Source of the DNA: an uncultured Saprospiraceae bacterium
Lineage (GTDB): Bacteria > Bacteroidota > Bacteroidia > Chitinophagales > Saprospiraceae
Length of the DNA: 64,000 nucleotides
Direction of reading: 5' to 3'
Assembly (NCBI GenBank): GCA_937929835.1
Contig: CALFUU010000170.1
Coordinates: 1 to 64,000 of the forward strand
Shown: positions 35,678-44,945 of the stretch, in pieces
Layout: every line of letters starts with the position of its first letter
Numbering within the stretch: the first letter of the stretch is position 1
Position numbers and translations under genes: made by a program
The notes under the pieces: model-generated
The model's input: the letters and a program-made list of their open reading frames with translations, nothing else
Databases searched by the model: none
Told to the model about the DNA's origin: nothing

Positions 35678-36718
35678 TTACGGTGCTGGATTGGGGTTAG
35701 TCTCGTGGATCTTATTGATTTTTGTAACAGTCTTTTTGTCCAGCTCTACACCAGCACTAGCGATATTTTCTCTCAACTGGTCCATCGTACGAGCACCGAT
35801 TATATTGGTGGTGATAAATGGCTGCTGGTTGATCCACGCTAATGAGAGCTGCGCTAGACTCAGCCCTGTCTCTTGGGCCAAGTCATAGTATTGCTGAGCT
35901 GCCCGCTGCGTGTTTTCAGAATTATATCTTGTAAAATGACGAGGATGACTATTGAGTCTGCACTCAGGCGTATCGATACCTTCGATGTATTTATTAGTGA
36001 GTTTACCGAAGGCTAGGGGAGAGTAAGCGAGCAAGCCCACCTGCTCTCGTATCGCCATTTCTGCTAGGCCCACTTCAAAAGTTCTATTGAGGAGGCTGTA
36101 TGGATTCTGAATAGAAACAATCATCGGTAGGTCAAACTCCTTAGCCAACATCTTGTATTGCATCAGGCCCCAAGGTGTTTCATTAGAGATACCGATATAT
36201 TTTATTTTTCCTGCCTCAGTCAGCTCTTTGAGTACTTCTAGGCGCATTTTTATATTGCTTTCCCAGCCATCTTGATGGTGTGTGTAGCCACGTTGCCCAA
36301 AGGTATTGGTCTTTCTTTCCGGCCAGTGTATTTGATACAAGTCGATATAGCTGGTCTGTAATCTCTTTAGGCTGCCCTCTACTGCTTCTATTATACTTTG
36401 TTTACTGTAGGTGGAGATATCTCTGATGTGCTTGGTGTAGGCGCCTGGCCCAGCGATTTTGCTAGAGATAAGATATTGGTCCCTGTTTTTTCTGTTGGCC
36501 ATCCAGTTGCCGATATATAATTCCGTTAGACCATAAGTTTCTGATCGAGCAGGCACCGCATAGAGCTCGGCCGTATCGATAAAGTTGACCTTATGTGCTA
36601 TGGCGTAATCTAATTGTTCCCACGCTTCTTGTTCTGTATTTTGCTCGCCATAAGTCATCGTGCCTAAGCCTATTACGCTAATATCTATATCGGTATGGCC
36701 GAGTTTGTTGTATTTCAT
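35678..36718 (-). CDS. tas: NADP(H)-dependent aldo/keto reductase, Tas-like
   Basis: 346 residues, close in length and in many blocks to E. coli Tas: GLGTMTYGEQNTE near the start, then NPYSLLNRTFEVGLAE. The AKR catalytic residues are in place (DTAELY, SSKIAG, YQIHWP), and cofactor contacts lie in the C-terminal IIGARTMDQLREN. It reduces aldehydes or ketones with NADPH in the cytoplasm; the substrate is unknown. Its ATG directly abuts the stop codon of the deacetylase gene upstream, so the two are probably translated from one mRNA. Confidence 0.93.
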   Translation of the reverse strand: MKYNKLGHTDIDISVIGLGTMTYGEQNTEQEAWEQLDYAIAHKVNFIDTAELYAVPARSETYGLTELYIGNWMANRKNRDQYLISSKIAGPGAYTKHIRDISTYSKQSIIEAVEGSLKRLQTSYIDLYQIHWPERKTNTFGQRGYTHHQDGWESNIKMRLEVLKELTEAGKIKYIGISNETPWGLMQYKMLAKEFDLPMIVSIQNPYSLLNRTFEVGLAEMAIREQVGLLAYSPLAFGKLTNKYIEGIDTPECRLNSHPRHFTRYNSENTQRAAQQYYDLAQETGLSLAQLSLAWINQQPFITTNIIGARTMDQLRENIASAGVELDKKTVTKINKIHETNPNPAP

Positions 36719-37297
36719 TTATAAGGATTGTTGCGGTAGATGGCTAATCGCAAAGAGTACTTTCTCTAGGCAAGCCGGTGTGTCGTGTAGAACGATAATC
36801 CCTTCTTGTTGGAACGCTATAGATACTTCTGAGCTTACAGATTCTTTGGTGATTGTAGGATCAAAATCCCCTGGCATAGAAGTCCACAAGACAATTTTAT
36901 GCTGCGCCTTAAGGTACTGATACTGTCGAGGTGTCATCCGACCATAGGGTGGTCTATACAAGGTGGACGCTGAGATCTCTGCGCCTTGCTCTGCATTGGA
37001 AATGTACGTCTGATAATCCGTCGTCCATCCCGATAGATGTTGGTACCCATGATTGCCCACTTGGTGCCCTTGCTGTAGGATCATCTGATAGAGTTCTGGA
37101 TATTTTTCCAGTTGTTCGCCAAGACAAAAGAATGTGGCTTTGATGTTTTTCCTGAGTAGCAGATCTAGCAATTGCGGTGTAGACTCAGGATGTGGCCCAT
37201 CATCAAAGGTTAGCCGCAGGCGAGGCTCTTGACTTGAGCTCCATATGGCTGAAGGAAATATTGTCTGTACTAAAGCGGGTACACTGGTGAGGTACAT
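36719..37297 (-). CDS. Polysaccharide deacetylase (NodB homology) family protein
   Basis: 192 residues. The NodB domain motifs are all visible: LTFDDGPHP (catalytic and metal Asp), GNHGYQHLSG (HxxxH metal ligands), RPPYGRMTP and the C-terminal IIVLHDT. Such enzymes remove N-acetyl groups from peptidoglycan or other polysaccharides. There is no clear signal peptide; the hydrophobic N-terminus is short. Upstream partner of the Tas-like gene, with zero spacing. Confidence 0.9.
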   Translation of the reverse strand: MYLTSVPALVQTIFPSAIWSSSQEPRLRLTFDDGPHPESTPQLLDLLLRKNIKATFFCLGEQLEKYPELYQMILQQGHQVGNHGYQHLSGWTTDYQTYISNAEQGAEISASTLYRPPYGRMTPRQYQYLKAQHKIVLWTSMPGDFDPTITKESVSSEVSIAFQQEGIIVLHDTPACLEKVLFAISHLPQQSL

Positions 37298-37301
37298 CTA
37301 C

Positions 37302-37925
37302 TTATCTCATTCTAGGCCTTCTTCTCTTACTCTTACCACCACCTTGACGCATCATACGCATACCATCCTTACCCATAGATCGAGCGGTTTTCATTTGAGC
37401 TTTGTTGTTCTTGAGTACTTTTTCAAAGTAGTCTAGTTGGCCCTTTATCTCAGCTTGTGTGACATCAAGTTTCTGTGCCTCACGGAAATAATTGGTAGCA
37501 GCAGTCATATTACCCTTGGAGCCTTTGATATTGGCCAATTGCATTAAGACCATTGCCTTTTCGTTATCAGAAGGCAGCTTTAGCCCAAGAGCCGTATTGA
37601 AGTGTTCCTCTGCTGTATTGTGATCATTCCTACCCGCCGCTATAGACCCTTTCATTATGTAGTAGAAGGCTCTATTGGTGATATAGAGGAGGTTGGGAAA
37701 TTTGGTAAGATTAAGTCTCGCTTCTGCGCCATCTAGGTCTGATTCTTGGACCATAATCGCAGCCGTCTGGATTGTACCTAGAAAGATATAACTCGCCAAC
37801 ATTACAAAGCCGAGCAACCAAAAGGGAAGGGCGTACCAAAAGCCTAGGGTAGTCGTCAGGATGGCCCCGCCTACAAAGCCCACTGCAATCAGTAAGAACT
37901 TAAGATATATATTGATAGTAAACAT
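37302..37925 (-). CDS. Membrane-anchored TPR-like protein
   Basis: 207 residues. Two N-terminal membrane helices (about 8-28, 34-57) are followed by helical tetratricopeptide-like repeats (~65-170; AEEHFNTALGLKLPSDNEKA is characteristic). The last ~30 residues are strongly basic (GGGKSKRRRPRMR) and may bind RNA, ribosomes or phospholipid. No specific family name can be given. It is 4 bases upstream of the deacetylase gene on the same strand. Confidence 0.82.
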   Translation of the reverse strand: MFTINIYLKFLLIAVGFVGGAILTTTLGFWYALPFWLLGFVMLASYIFLGTIQTAAIMVQESDLDGAEARLNLTKFPNLLYITNRAFYYIMKGSIAAGRNDHNTAEEHFNTALGLKLPSDNEKAMVLMQLANIKGSKGNMTAATNYFREAQKLDVTQAEIKGQLDYFEKVLKNNKAQMKTARSMGKDGMRMMRQGGGKSKRRRPRMR

Positions 37926-37975
37926 TCGTGTTAGATTTTAATTCAATCAAAAATAAGAAATACCGCGACCACCCT

Positions 37976-38650
37976 CTAGCGTAAATACTGGCTATCGTTG
38001 ACACAGATAATATTGTCTTGGATGTGTAAGGTACTAGACTTACTGAATACCTTATTAAACACGGGTTCAAAGGCTTTGTTTTCTCTTTTGTGACTACTGG
38101 AGATATTCATTCTATTGTAGAGCAACAGGCCATCAGGCGAGAGTTTGTCTTTGAGTAAGGAGAGATATGCTTCTGACTGGAATTGTAGAGGTATATCTCC
38201 ACTCTGAAAGATGTCCATAATGACGAGATCATAAGTCTCCTCTCTCGTATGTAAAAAGTTAGTAGCTTCTGTAGGGAGGACCTCTACATAAGAATCGAGT
38301 TCTGAGAGTGTATACTTATTACATAACCGACAGATTTCTGGATCTATCTCCACAGCAACATAATCAAATTGTTGCTTATACTTTTTTTCTAAAAGTAGTA
38401 TGACAGATCCTAGCCCGAGACCTAAGACTAAGGCTTGCTTCCGTTTAAATTTAGTCCAATCAATTTTTTTGAAGGCGTAATCAAAATTGAGATACTTGTC
38501 ATCAAAAGAATAGATGGCATCTTCAGTAACTAACTGGTGGCGACCCCGTACAAGCAATACTTCTAGATGGGGATTGTAATTAGATCCCGTCTGCTCTAGC
38601 GAAAGTTCTTTGATGTGGCTCAACCATTTTTTCCAAAGAGGCTGTTGCAT
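37976..38650 (-). CDS. Spermidine synthase-like methyltransferase-fold protein
   Basis: 224 residues. The Rossmann core shows VLGLGLGSVILLLEKK as the nucleotide-binding loop, AVEIDPEICRL at the second strand, and LVIMDIFQ at the fourth, as in the spermidine synthase/fused-methyltransferase group. The polyamine-site residues of true SpeE are not evident, so the donor and acceptor are unknown. Its ATG overlaps or abuts the end of the GlmU-like gene upstream (0-base gap), indicating an operon. Confidence 0.82.
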   Translation of the reverse strand: MQQPLWKKWLSHIKELSLEQTGSNYNPHLEVLLVRGRHQLVTEDAIYSFDDKYLNFDYAFKKIDWTKFKRKQALVLGLGLGSVILLLEKKYKQQFDYVAVEIDPEICRLCNKYTLSELDSYVEVLPTEATNFLHTREETYDLVIMDIFQSGDIPLQFQSEAYLSLLKDKLSPDGLLLYNRMNISSSHKRENKAFEPVFNKVFSKSSTLHIQDNIICVNDSQYLR

Positions 38651-39856
38651 TTATTCCCAGTTTCTATAACTGGCAGAGTCATGATAGACGTGCTGAAGGA
38701 TAGTACTGTCATCACTGGTCAAGTCAATGTTGCGTCGACCCATTACGATTCTGGCGACTTCTAGAGCTTTGTCTACATTATAAGTCTTATAGCCAGAAGC
38801 ACCTCCCCAAGCGTAAGAGGGGATAAAGTTTCTAGGGTATCCCGACCCAAAAACATTGGCACTGACACCGATCACTGTGCCTGTATTGAGCATAGTGTTG
38901 ATACCTGTCTTACTATGATCGCCCATTATAAGTCCACAAAACTGCAAACCTGTTTTCGTAAAAGAATCTTTGGTATAGTCCCACAGTTTGACTTCTGCGT
39001 AATTGTTCTTTAGGTTACTGCTGTTGGTGTCGGCTCCGAGATTACACCACTCACCGAGGTAGCTGTTACCTAGATATCCATCATGGCCTTTGTTGCAGTA
39101 GCCCTGAAAGACAACATTAGATACTTCTCCACCTACTTTCGCATAGGGGCCTAGTGTTGTGTCTTTGTATACACGAGCACCCATTTTGAGTACTGCACCT
39201 TCGCCCATTGCAAAGGGGCCTCTTATGTTGCAACCCTCCATAACTGTGGCATTCTTGCCGATATAGATGGGCCCTTCAGAGGCATTGAGTGTCGAGCACA
39301 ATACGGTTGCACCTTTTTCTATAAATATGTTTTCGGGTGCTATAGGGTGGTTGTGGTAGGAGATCATTTCTGACTTCTTGAGATGGGTCAGGATCTTATA
39401 GTCCTTAGGGATCTCTTTGCCATTCTCTATGAATACATCGTAGGGTCTTTTGATCAAGTGGACATATTTATCCTCCTTGGCTAAGTCGACACCTTCTAGT
39501 TCTTCGAGTCCTTGATTTTCTATGAGTTTATCAAACTGTGCTTTATTGAGCCTAGCTGCAATTAGCTGATCTTTATACAAGAGCGCTTCATTAAATCCCA
39601 ACTGAAGGATAAGATCTTCCATATTATCATTGGGCAATAATCTAGAGTTGATGACAAGATTATTGTCTGAGATATTGATAGGAAATTTCTGTGCGAGATA
39701 GTCTTGTGTGATATGGCTGATCTGGCATTTGATACGATGTTGCCATTTCTCGCTGATAGTAAGAATGCCGATTCTTATTTCTGATATCGGTCGTGTATAA
39801 GTTATTGGCAGAAGTGACTGCCAGTAATCATCATCGAAGAGAATAATATTTTCCAT
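38651..39856 (-). CDS. GlmU-like putative sugar nucleotidyltransferase / acetyltransferase
   Basis: 401 residues. It matches the Bacteroidota alternative GlmU family: an N-terminal region of about 170 residues replaces the usual pyrophosphorylase (LFDDDYWQSLLPITYTRP), then a left-handed parallel beta-helix of hexapeptide repeats (~190-350, e.g. GPIYIGKNATVMEGCNIRGP). Family members are proposed to make UDP-GlcNAc from GlcN-1-P for peptidoglycan and LPS. Activity of this copy is inferred from the family. First gene of a short operon with the spermidine-synthase-like protein. Confidence 0.88.
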   Translation of the reverse strand: MENIILFDDDYWQSLLPITYTRPISEIRIGILTISEKWQHRIKCQISHITQDYLAQKFPINISDNNLVINSRLLPNDNMEDLILQLGFNEALLYKDQLIAARLNKAQFDKLIENQGLEELEGVDLAKEDKYVHLIKRPYDVFIENGKEIPKDYKILTHLKKSEMISYHNHPIAPENIFIEKGATVLCSTLNASEGPIYIGKNATVMEGCNIRGPFAMGEGAVLKMGARVYKDTTLGPYAKVGGEVSNVVFQGYCNKGHDGYLGNSYLGEWCNLGADTNSSNLKNNYAEVKLWDYTKDSFTKTGLQFCGLIMGDHSKTGINTMLNTGTVIGVSANVFGSGYPRNFIPSYAWGGASGYKTYNVDKALEVARIVMGRRNIDLTSDDSTILQHVYHDSASYRNWE

Positions 39857-39891
39857 TCCTTGGTTATACTGTCTTCAGGAGAGGTATAAAA

Positions 39892-39916
39892 AAAGCCCCA
39901 AATAAGTCGGGGCTTT
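39892..39916 (-). terminator. Rho-independent terminator of rpmE2
   Basis: A perfect 8-base stem AAAGCCCC/GGGGCTTT with a 9-base loop. On the minus strand it is followed by a T-run, ending L31 transcription 12 bases past its stop codon. Confidence 0.88.
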
Positions 39917-39927
39917 CAGTGTATGTC

Positions 39928-40248
39928 TTATGCTTCTTTGTTCTCTGCTTCCTCTGCTGCTTTTGCCGCCTCTGCTTTTTCGGCAGTTTTGCTCTTCGAA
40001 GCAAATTTTGAGAACTTCTTGTTGAACTTGTCGATTCTACCCGCTGTATCGACAAAGGTCATCTTACCTGTGAAGAATGGGTGTGATGCCGATGATATCT
40101 CCAACTTGATCAGTGGATATTCATTTCCATCCTCCCATTGGATAGTATCTTTTGTATTAGCGGCACTCTTGCCTAACCATGATTTATCAACAGAGAAATC
40201 TTGGAAAACCACTGTTCTATATTCTTCTGGATGAATTCCTTTTTTCAT
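39928..40248 (-). CDS. rpmE2: 50S ribosomal protein L31 type B
   Basis: 106 residues. The start [17 protein letters not shown] and the central [10 protein letters not shown] are diagnostic of L31. The zinc-binding Cys residues of the type A form are absent, making this the zinc-independent type B. A C-terminal extension of about 25 residues rich in Ala, Glu and Lys follows the usual end. A TACTTTTG promoter element lies 41 bases upstream, and a terminator closes the gene. Confidence 0.96.
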   Translation of the reverse strand: MKKGIHPEEYRTVVFQDFSVDKSWLGKSAANTKDTIQWEDGNEYPLIKLEISSASHPFFTGKMTFVDTAGRIDKFNKKFSKFASKSKTAEKAEAAKAAEEAENKEA

Positions 40249-40288
40249 CTTATGCTTATTTAGGTTATAGTCTACTTAATTAGGGCTG

Positions 40289-40296
40289 CAAAAGTA
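40289..40296 (-). promoter_or_regulatory. -7 element (TACTTTTG) of rpmE2
   Basis: On the minus strand TACTTTTG matches TAnnTTTG, 41 bases from the L31 ATG. A TTTA lies near the -33 position. Confidence 0.5.
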
Positions 40297-40337
40297 CATC
40301 AAATACCCTTGTAAATAAAGGGATTTTCAGAGATATG

Positions 40338-40700
40338 TTAGAAAAATGCGTCCTTAAAGTGCTTGATTTCTGCTTTTTGTGGTGCTTTTTTGAGAATTAT
40401 CGCAATTATGTCAAATCTGATCTCCCATTCGTGACCAATTTGCTCCATATATCGCTGACCAGCATCGATAATAAGCGCTTCTTGATTTGCATGCACAAAC
40501 TCCTCTGGTTGACCATAATAGTCGTAAGATCTCGTTTTTACTTCTACAAAGACAAGGGCCTCCTTGTCTTTTGCAATGATGTCAATCTCGGCTTTACGAT
40601 ATCGCCAATTGCGCTCTAGAATGGTATATCCTTCCAGTTCTAGGTGTTTTACTGCTAAATTTTCGCCTATGTCGCCTATTTCTCGATTTCTCGTGGACAC
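40338..40700 (-). CDS. YraN family (UPF0102) endonuclease-like protein
   Basis: 120 residues with a GTG start. GENLAVKHLELEGYTILERN at the N-terminus and the PD-(D/E)XK-type core AEIDIIAKD...VFVEVKTRS are typical of the family, which is restriction-endonuclease-like but of unsettled biological role. It is divergent from the sugar isomerase gene, with a 52-base gap. Confidence 0.93.
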   Translation of the reverse strand: MSTRNREIGDIGENLAVKHLELEGYTILERNWRYRKAEIDIIAKDKEALVFVEVKTRSYDYYGQPEEFVHANQEALIIDAGQRYMEQIGHEWEIRFDIIAIILKKAPQKAEIKHFKDAFF

Positions 40701-40715
40701 TCTATTTATTAAAAT

Positions 40716-40723
40716 TATTTTTG
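40716..40723 (+). promoter_or_regulatory. -7 element (TATTTTTG) of the sugar isomerase gene
   Basis: TATTTTTG matches TAnnTTTG and lies 30 bases before the ATG at 40753, in the short divergent gap with YraN. Confidence 0.5.
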
Positions 40724-40752
40724 TACATATAACTATTCAATATACTTAAATT

Positions 40753-41742
40753 ATGATGGATCAATTGATTAGTCGCTTCCCTGCACAATTAAAAGAAGCA
40801 CTAGAGATAGGAGCTGGCGCAGAGATAAGACCACACTCACAACAGATCAACAATGTGTATGTCGCTGGTCTAGGCGGCTCCGGTATTGGGGCAGATTTTG
40901 TAAAATCATTTATCTCCAAAGACAGTGAAGTGCCCTATCTCATCGGTAAAGGCTATGAGATACCACAGTATGTAGGCAAAAACACCTTAGCCATCTGCTC
41001 ATCTTACTCTGGCAATACAGAAGAAACCCTGTCGGCTTATGAGAAAATGAAAGGCACTGGTGCCAAAATTGTTATCGTTTCTTCTGGTGGGAAGCTGATA
41101 GAAGAGGCCAAACAAAATGACTTGGATTACATACAAGTTCCGAGCGATTGGCCATCACCAAGGGCTTGTCTCGGATACTCTATAGTGCAGCAACTTTTCA
41201 TTTTGTTCCGACTAGGCATAATTGATGGCTCTTTTAAGAGTAGAATAAAAGCTGCGGCTGATTTGCTCGTCTTTGATCAAGACGCCATCAAAGCCTCTGC
41301 AAAAAAAGTGGCTGACAGAATTTACGATAAGCTACCTATCATCTATAGTACGGATCGCATCGAACCAGTAGCGGTAAGACTAAGACAACAGATCAATGAG
41401 AATGGAAAGATGCTGTGTTGGCATCACGTGGTCCCAGAAATGAATCACAACGAATTGGTCGGGTGGACAGAAAAGCATCCTGACAAAGCAGTCATCTATC
41501 TGCGCAATCAAGACGACCTGAAAAGAAACCAAGTCCGTATAGCCATCAATCAAGATATCATCAATAAGTACACAGATCATATCATCGAGATCTACTCAAA
41601 GGGTCAGTCTCTGATAGAAAAGTCTATGTACCTCGTACATCTTGGTGATTGGATATCGTGGTATTTGTCAGAGCACAAAAATGTAGACGCCATAGAGATC
41701 GGCGTCATAGATTATTTAAAAAGCGAATTGGCGAAAGTTTAA
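40753..41742 (+). CDS. Bifunctional phosphoglucose/phosphomannose isomerase
   Basis: 329 residues. A double SIS-domain sugar isomerase: AGLGGSGIGADFVKS and CSSYSGNTEETLSAYE are the first SIS signatures. The C-terminal half has the PGI/PMI-type WHHVVPEMNHNELVG motif with active-site residues. It interconverts glucose-6-P or mannose-6-P with fructose-6-P in the cytoplasm, feeding both glycolysis and glycan precursor synthesis. Confidence 0.93.
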   Translation: MMDQLISRFPAQLKEALEIGAGAEIRPHSQQINNVYVAGLGGSGIGADFVKSFISKDSEVPYLIGKGYEIPQYVGKNTLAICSSYSGNTEETLSAYEKMKGTGAKIVIVSSGGKLIEEAKQNDLDYIQVPSDWPSPRACLGYSIVQQLFILFRLGIIDGSFKSRIKAAADLLVFDQDAIKASAKKVADRIYDKLPIIYSTDRIEPVAVRLRQQINENGKMLCWHHVVPEMNHNELVGWTEKHPDKAVIYLRNQDDLKRNQVRIAINQDIINKYTDHIIEIYSKGQSLIEKSMYLVHLGDWISWYLSEHKNVDAIEIGVIDYLKSELAKV

Positions 41743-41769
41743 TTTTTATATCCAAGCTAAAGGAATACA

Positions 41770-44214
41770 ATGTTGAATAAAATCCTGCTCTTACTGACGC
41801 TTGTAATTCTTGGATGCTCCCCAGTATCACAAGAAGACAAATTTTTTCCCTCTGATTATCTATTTGCGCAACGATCTTTTCCTTTTGGCGAGATCGACCA
41901 GAAAGCATATCGGCAGAGTATTGCTCAGCTGGATAGCTATCGACAATCAACACATAAGTTTACTGAGCCTTGGACTTTTGAGGGGCCGACAAATATCTGT
42001 GGTCGTATCACAGATATCGAAATGCCAGTAGATGATATGCAAACTATCTATGCAGGTACGGCTTCTGGAGGGGTCTATAAGTCGGATAATCAAGGAACAG
42101 TGTGGACTCAGATATTTGATGGGGTGCCAGTGCAGTCTATCGGTGATATGGCCATAGACAAGAGCGATACCGATGTCATATATGTGGGGACGGGCGAGTC
42201 TAATGCAGGTGGCGGTTCACTGGCCTATGATGGATTAGGCGTCTACAGGTCAGAGGACGCTGGTGTTACTTGGGAAAGCCGAGGATTAGAAGACGTCGGT
42301 AGTATAGGCAGGATAGTTATAGACCCCAATGACAACCAAAAAGTCTTGGTGGCAGCTATGGGATCATTGTTTAGAAATAATGAAGAAAGAGGCGTCTATA
42401 GAACCCAGGATGGAGGAGAGAATTGGGAGCAAATACTATTTGTCTCTGACTCAACTGGTGCGATAGACTTAGCGATACATCCACAAGATGGCAATATTAT
42501 TTATGCTGCGATGTGGCAGAGGATTCGTCGTCCACATACACGTATGTATGGAGGAGCAACTTCTGGAATATATAAGAGTGTCGATGGCGGAGATAGCTGG
42601 ACAGAATTGACTAATGACTTACCTACTTTGCCCGAGAATAAAGGACGGATAGGGTTGGCGATCTCTGAGTCTCAACCCAACACCTTGTATGCGTATTATG
42701 CCAACACAGATGGCCCTATTACAGGGATATATAGAACTGATGACGCAGGAGAGACTTGGACGAGCAAGTCTATTCAAGATATTAACAACGTACCTTTCAT
42801 CTGGTGGTTTGGTAGAATAAGTGTCAACCCGACCAATCCCGATGATGTCTATGTGACAAGTATAACAGCACACAGATCGCAGGATGGTGGAGATACTTGG
42901 ACAGAAGTATTTGAAAATGCACACGTAGATCATCACACCTTTTTTATACACCCCCAAGATGACAATCTGGTTGTCAACGGAAATGATGGCGGCGTATATT
43001 TGAGTGATAACGGAAATCCTGTAGAGAGTACCTATTTGACAGGCATGTCTAATTTCCAATTTTATGCTTGTGAGATCAATCCACACAATCCAGATATTAT
43101 ACTCGGTGGCTCGCAGGATAACGGAACCAATACCAACAATGGAGCCGTAGATAGCTGGCAAAGAATATGGGGCGGTGATGGATTTAGAGTTATTGTAGAC
43201 CCACGCAATGAGAATAATATCTATGCAGAATCCCAGAGAGGAAATATCGTCTTCTCACGAAATGGTGGATTATCTTTTGGCTCTGCTACGCAAGGTCTAA
43301 CTGGAAATTCTAACTGGAATACACCTATAGTAATGGATCCAGATGACAGCAACATCTTATACACTGGACGACAAAATTTATTTAGATCTACAAATGGTGC
43401 TGAGAGTTGGTCTCCTATATCTCCGTCGCTTGTCAATCCTAATAATCCTCAGGGTATAAATACCTTCGGTACTATAACGACTATAGATGTTTCTACCCAC
43501 GACAGTGAAGTCATCTATGCAGGTACAGATGACGGTAATGTATGGATAACAAGAGATGGTGGTCAGACTTACAATAATATCTCAGCTAATATACCAGAGC
43601 GATGGATAACAGCAGTAACGCATGATCCCATAGTGGCATCGGGTGTGTATGTCACGGTTTCTGGGTTTAGATTTGGTGATGCGGTGGCACAAGTGTTGTA
43701 CTCTAATGATTATGGAGATACTTGGCGAGAAATCGGTGAGAACTTACCCGATATCCCTGTCAATGATATCATTGCTGACGATCGGCTACCTGGCAAAGTG
43801 TATGTGGCAACAGATATAGGTGTCTTTGTTGGAGAAAATAGGGGAGACTGGTGGGCAGTGCTCGGAGAAGACTTGCCAGTAGTGCCAGTGACTGATCTGG
43901 ACTTTGATGCGGGTTCTAGAAAACTAGCTGCAGCGACTTATGGTAGAGGTATATACACTTACGACTTACCGGATCAAGCCAGTTCTGTGAAGTTGGTTAG
44001 CGATAAAGTCTATGTGATAAATCCTAATCCTGTTTCTGACTATCTAGATGTATCCAACTTTGTGGTGGATAATTCTTCCGTAAGTATTTTCGATTTTAAT
44101 GGACAGAAAGTATTAGAGCAGAGCGGTAAGCTCATTGATGTACAATCATTAATTTCTGGGACTTATCTACTCCGACGAGTGGATGGGCAGACTACAAAGT
44201 TTGTCAAACTATAA
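41770..44214 (+). CDS. BNR/Asp-box beta-propeller surface protein with T9SS sorting domain
   Basis: 814 residues. It contains about nine Asp-box motifs of the SxDxGxTW type (e.g. YRSEDAGVTWESR, YKSVDGGDSWTEL, YRTDDAGETWTSK), spread over residues ~95-700. These point to a multi-bladed propeller like sialidase-type or sortilin-type glycan- or protein-binding proteins. Catalytic residues of sialidases are not evident. The last ~75 residues form a T9SS type A sorting domain (NPNPVSDYLDV, VSIFDFNGQKV). The N-terminus has a lipobox (LVILGC, Cys16), an unusual combination with a T9SS domain. 27 bases after the isomerase gene. Confidence 0.88.
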   Translation: MLNKILLLLTLVILGCSPVSQEDKFFPSDYLFAQRSFPFGEIDQKAYRQSIAQLDSYRQSTHKFTEPWTFEGPTNICGRITDIEMPVDDMQTIYAGTASGGVYKSDNQGTVWTQIFDGVPVQSIGDMAIDKSDTDVIYVGTGESNAGGGSLAYDGLGVYRSEDAGVTWESRGLEDVGSIGRIVIDPNDNQKVLVAAMGSLFRNNEERGVYRTQDGGENWEQILFVSDSTGAIDLAIHPQDGNIIYAAMWQRIRRPHTRMYGGATSGIYKSVDGGDSWTELTNDLPTLPENKGRIGLAISESQPNTLYAYYANTDGPITGIYRTDDAGETWTSKSIQDINNVPFIWWFGRISVNPTNPDDVYVTSITAHRSQDGGDTWTEVFENAHVDHHTFFIHPQDDNLVVNGNDGGVYLSDNGNPVESTYLTGMSNFQFYACEINPHNPDIILGGSQDNGTNTNNGAVDSWQRIWGGDGFRVIVDPRNENNIYAESQRGNIVFSRNGGLSFGSATQGLTGNSNWNTPIVMDPDDSNILYTGRQNLFRSTNGAESWSPISPSLVNPNNPQGINTFGTITTIDVSTHDSEVIYAGTDDGNVWITRDGGQTYNNISANIPERWITAVTHDPIVASGVYVTVSGFRFGDAVAQVLYSNDYGDTWREIGENLPDIPVNDIIADDRLPGKVYVATDIGVFVGENRGDWWAVLGEDLPVVPVTDLDFDAGSRKLAAATYGRGIYTYDLPDQASSVKLVSDKVYVINPNPVSDYLDVSNFVVDNSSVSIFDFNGQKVLEQSGKLIDVQSLISGTYLLRRVDGQTTKFVKL

Positions 44215-44261
44215 CACAAGTGAAGGGCCATTTTCAGAAGAGCGAAAGCTAGATTGCAGGC

Positions 44262-44657
44262 TTAGTTGTGGTATTTCTTGATGATAGACAGCATATCTTC
44301 AACGGCAACATTTTTAAATTTGTTTTTCTTCATCAAAGCGATAAAGTCATCTATCATAACTGCGGAAAAACCTAGCTTAAACGCGTAATGGTGGATAACC
44401 TCTATTTCTTCCTCTCTGATGATCGTATCTACTTTCATCAGAAATAGCATATAATAGATGATGGTCATCCTTTCTTCTTCTTTCTGAGGGATAGTCAGAT
44501 TGGTTATATCTACATTTTTGATAAGGTCTTCGACACGATTGTCGTCAATGCCTAGATGCTTGCCCACCTTTAGTAAATAGGTAAACTCAAATTCGTCAAA
44601 ATAATTATCCGCTTTAGACAGCTTAATAAGTGCAGCCAATACCTCTTCTGATTTCAT
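44262..44657 (-). CDS. TerB-like small cytoplasmic protein
   Basis: 131 residues, all-helical. The pattern (LAALIKLSKADNYFDEFEFTYLLKV and the later VDTIIREEEIEVIHHYAFKLG) resembles the two-fold helical TerB/DjlA N-terminal domain. That domain links metal or stress responses to membranes, but the metal-coordinating acidic set is only partly matched. It lies 13 bases after the PspC-like gene, so the two probably form one operon. Confidence 0.7.
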   Translation of the reverse strand: MKSEEVLAALIKLSKADNYFDEFEFTYLLKVGKHLGIDDNRVEDLIKNVDITNLTIPQKEEERMTIIYYMLFLMKVDTIIREEEIEVIHHYAFKLGFSAVMIDDFIALMKKNKFKNVAVEDMLSIIKKYHN

Positions 44658-44670
44658 CTTATGCTCTTAT

Positions 44671-44889
44671 TTATTGGATGATGAAGTCATAACCTCTTCT
44701 CAAGTACCGTCTGATATTGAGCCAGAAAGCGAGCACGAGATAAATAATCAATGGAGATCCCAATGTGACAAAGGAAAGGTACATAAAGTAGAGCCTGACT
44801 CTAGAGCTGGCTATACCCATTTTTTGGCCTATATAGCTACACACTCCGAAGGAGTATCGCTCTATATTATTTCTGATTGTGTCTATCAC
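44671..44889 (-). CDS. PspC domain small membrane protein
   Basis: 72 residues with a GTG start. The PspC pattern is evident: an N-terminal RYSFGVCSYIGQKMGI, then YFMYLSFVTLG and a membrane helix (PLIIYLVLAFWLNIRRY). PspC domains sense envelope stress in other bacteria. Together with the TerB-like gene downstream and the small membrane protein upstream, this looks like a compact envelope-stress cluster. Confidence 0.8.
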   Translation of the reverse strand: MIDTIRNNIERYSFGVCSYIGQKMGIASSRVRLYFMYLSFVTLGSPLIIYLVLAFWLNIRRYLRRGYDFIIQ

Positions 44890-44945
44890 AATATCAATAT
44901 AAGAAGAGTCCCTCTTAAATTCAAATAATATCGCTAAGAGAATGT

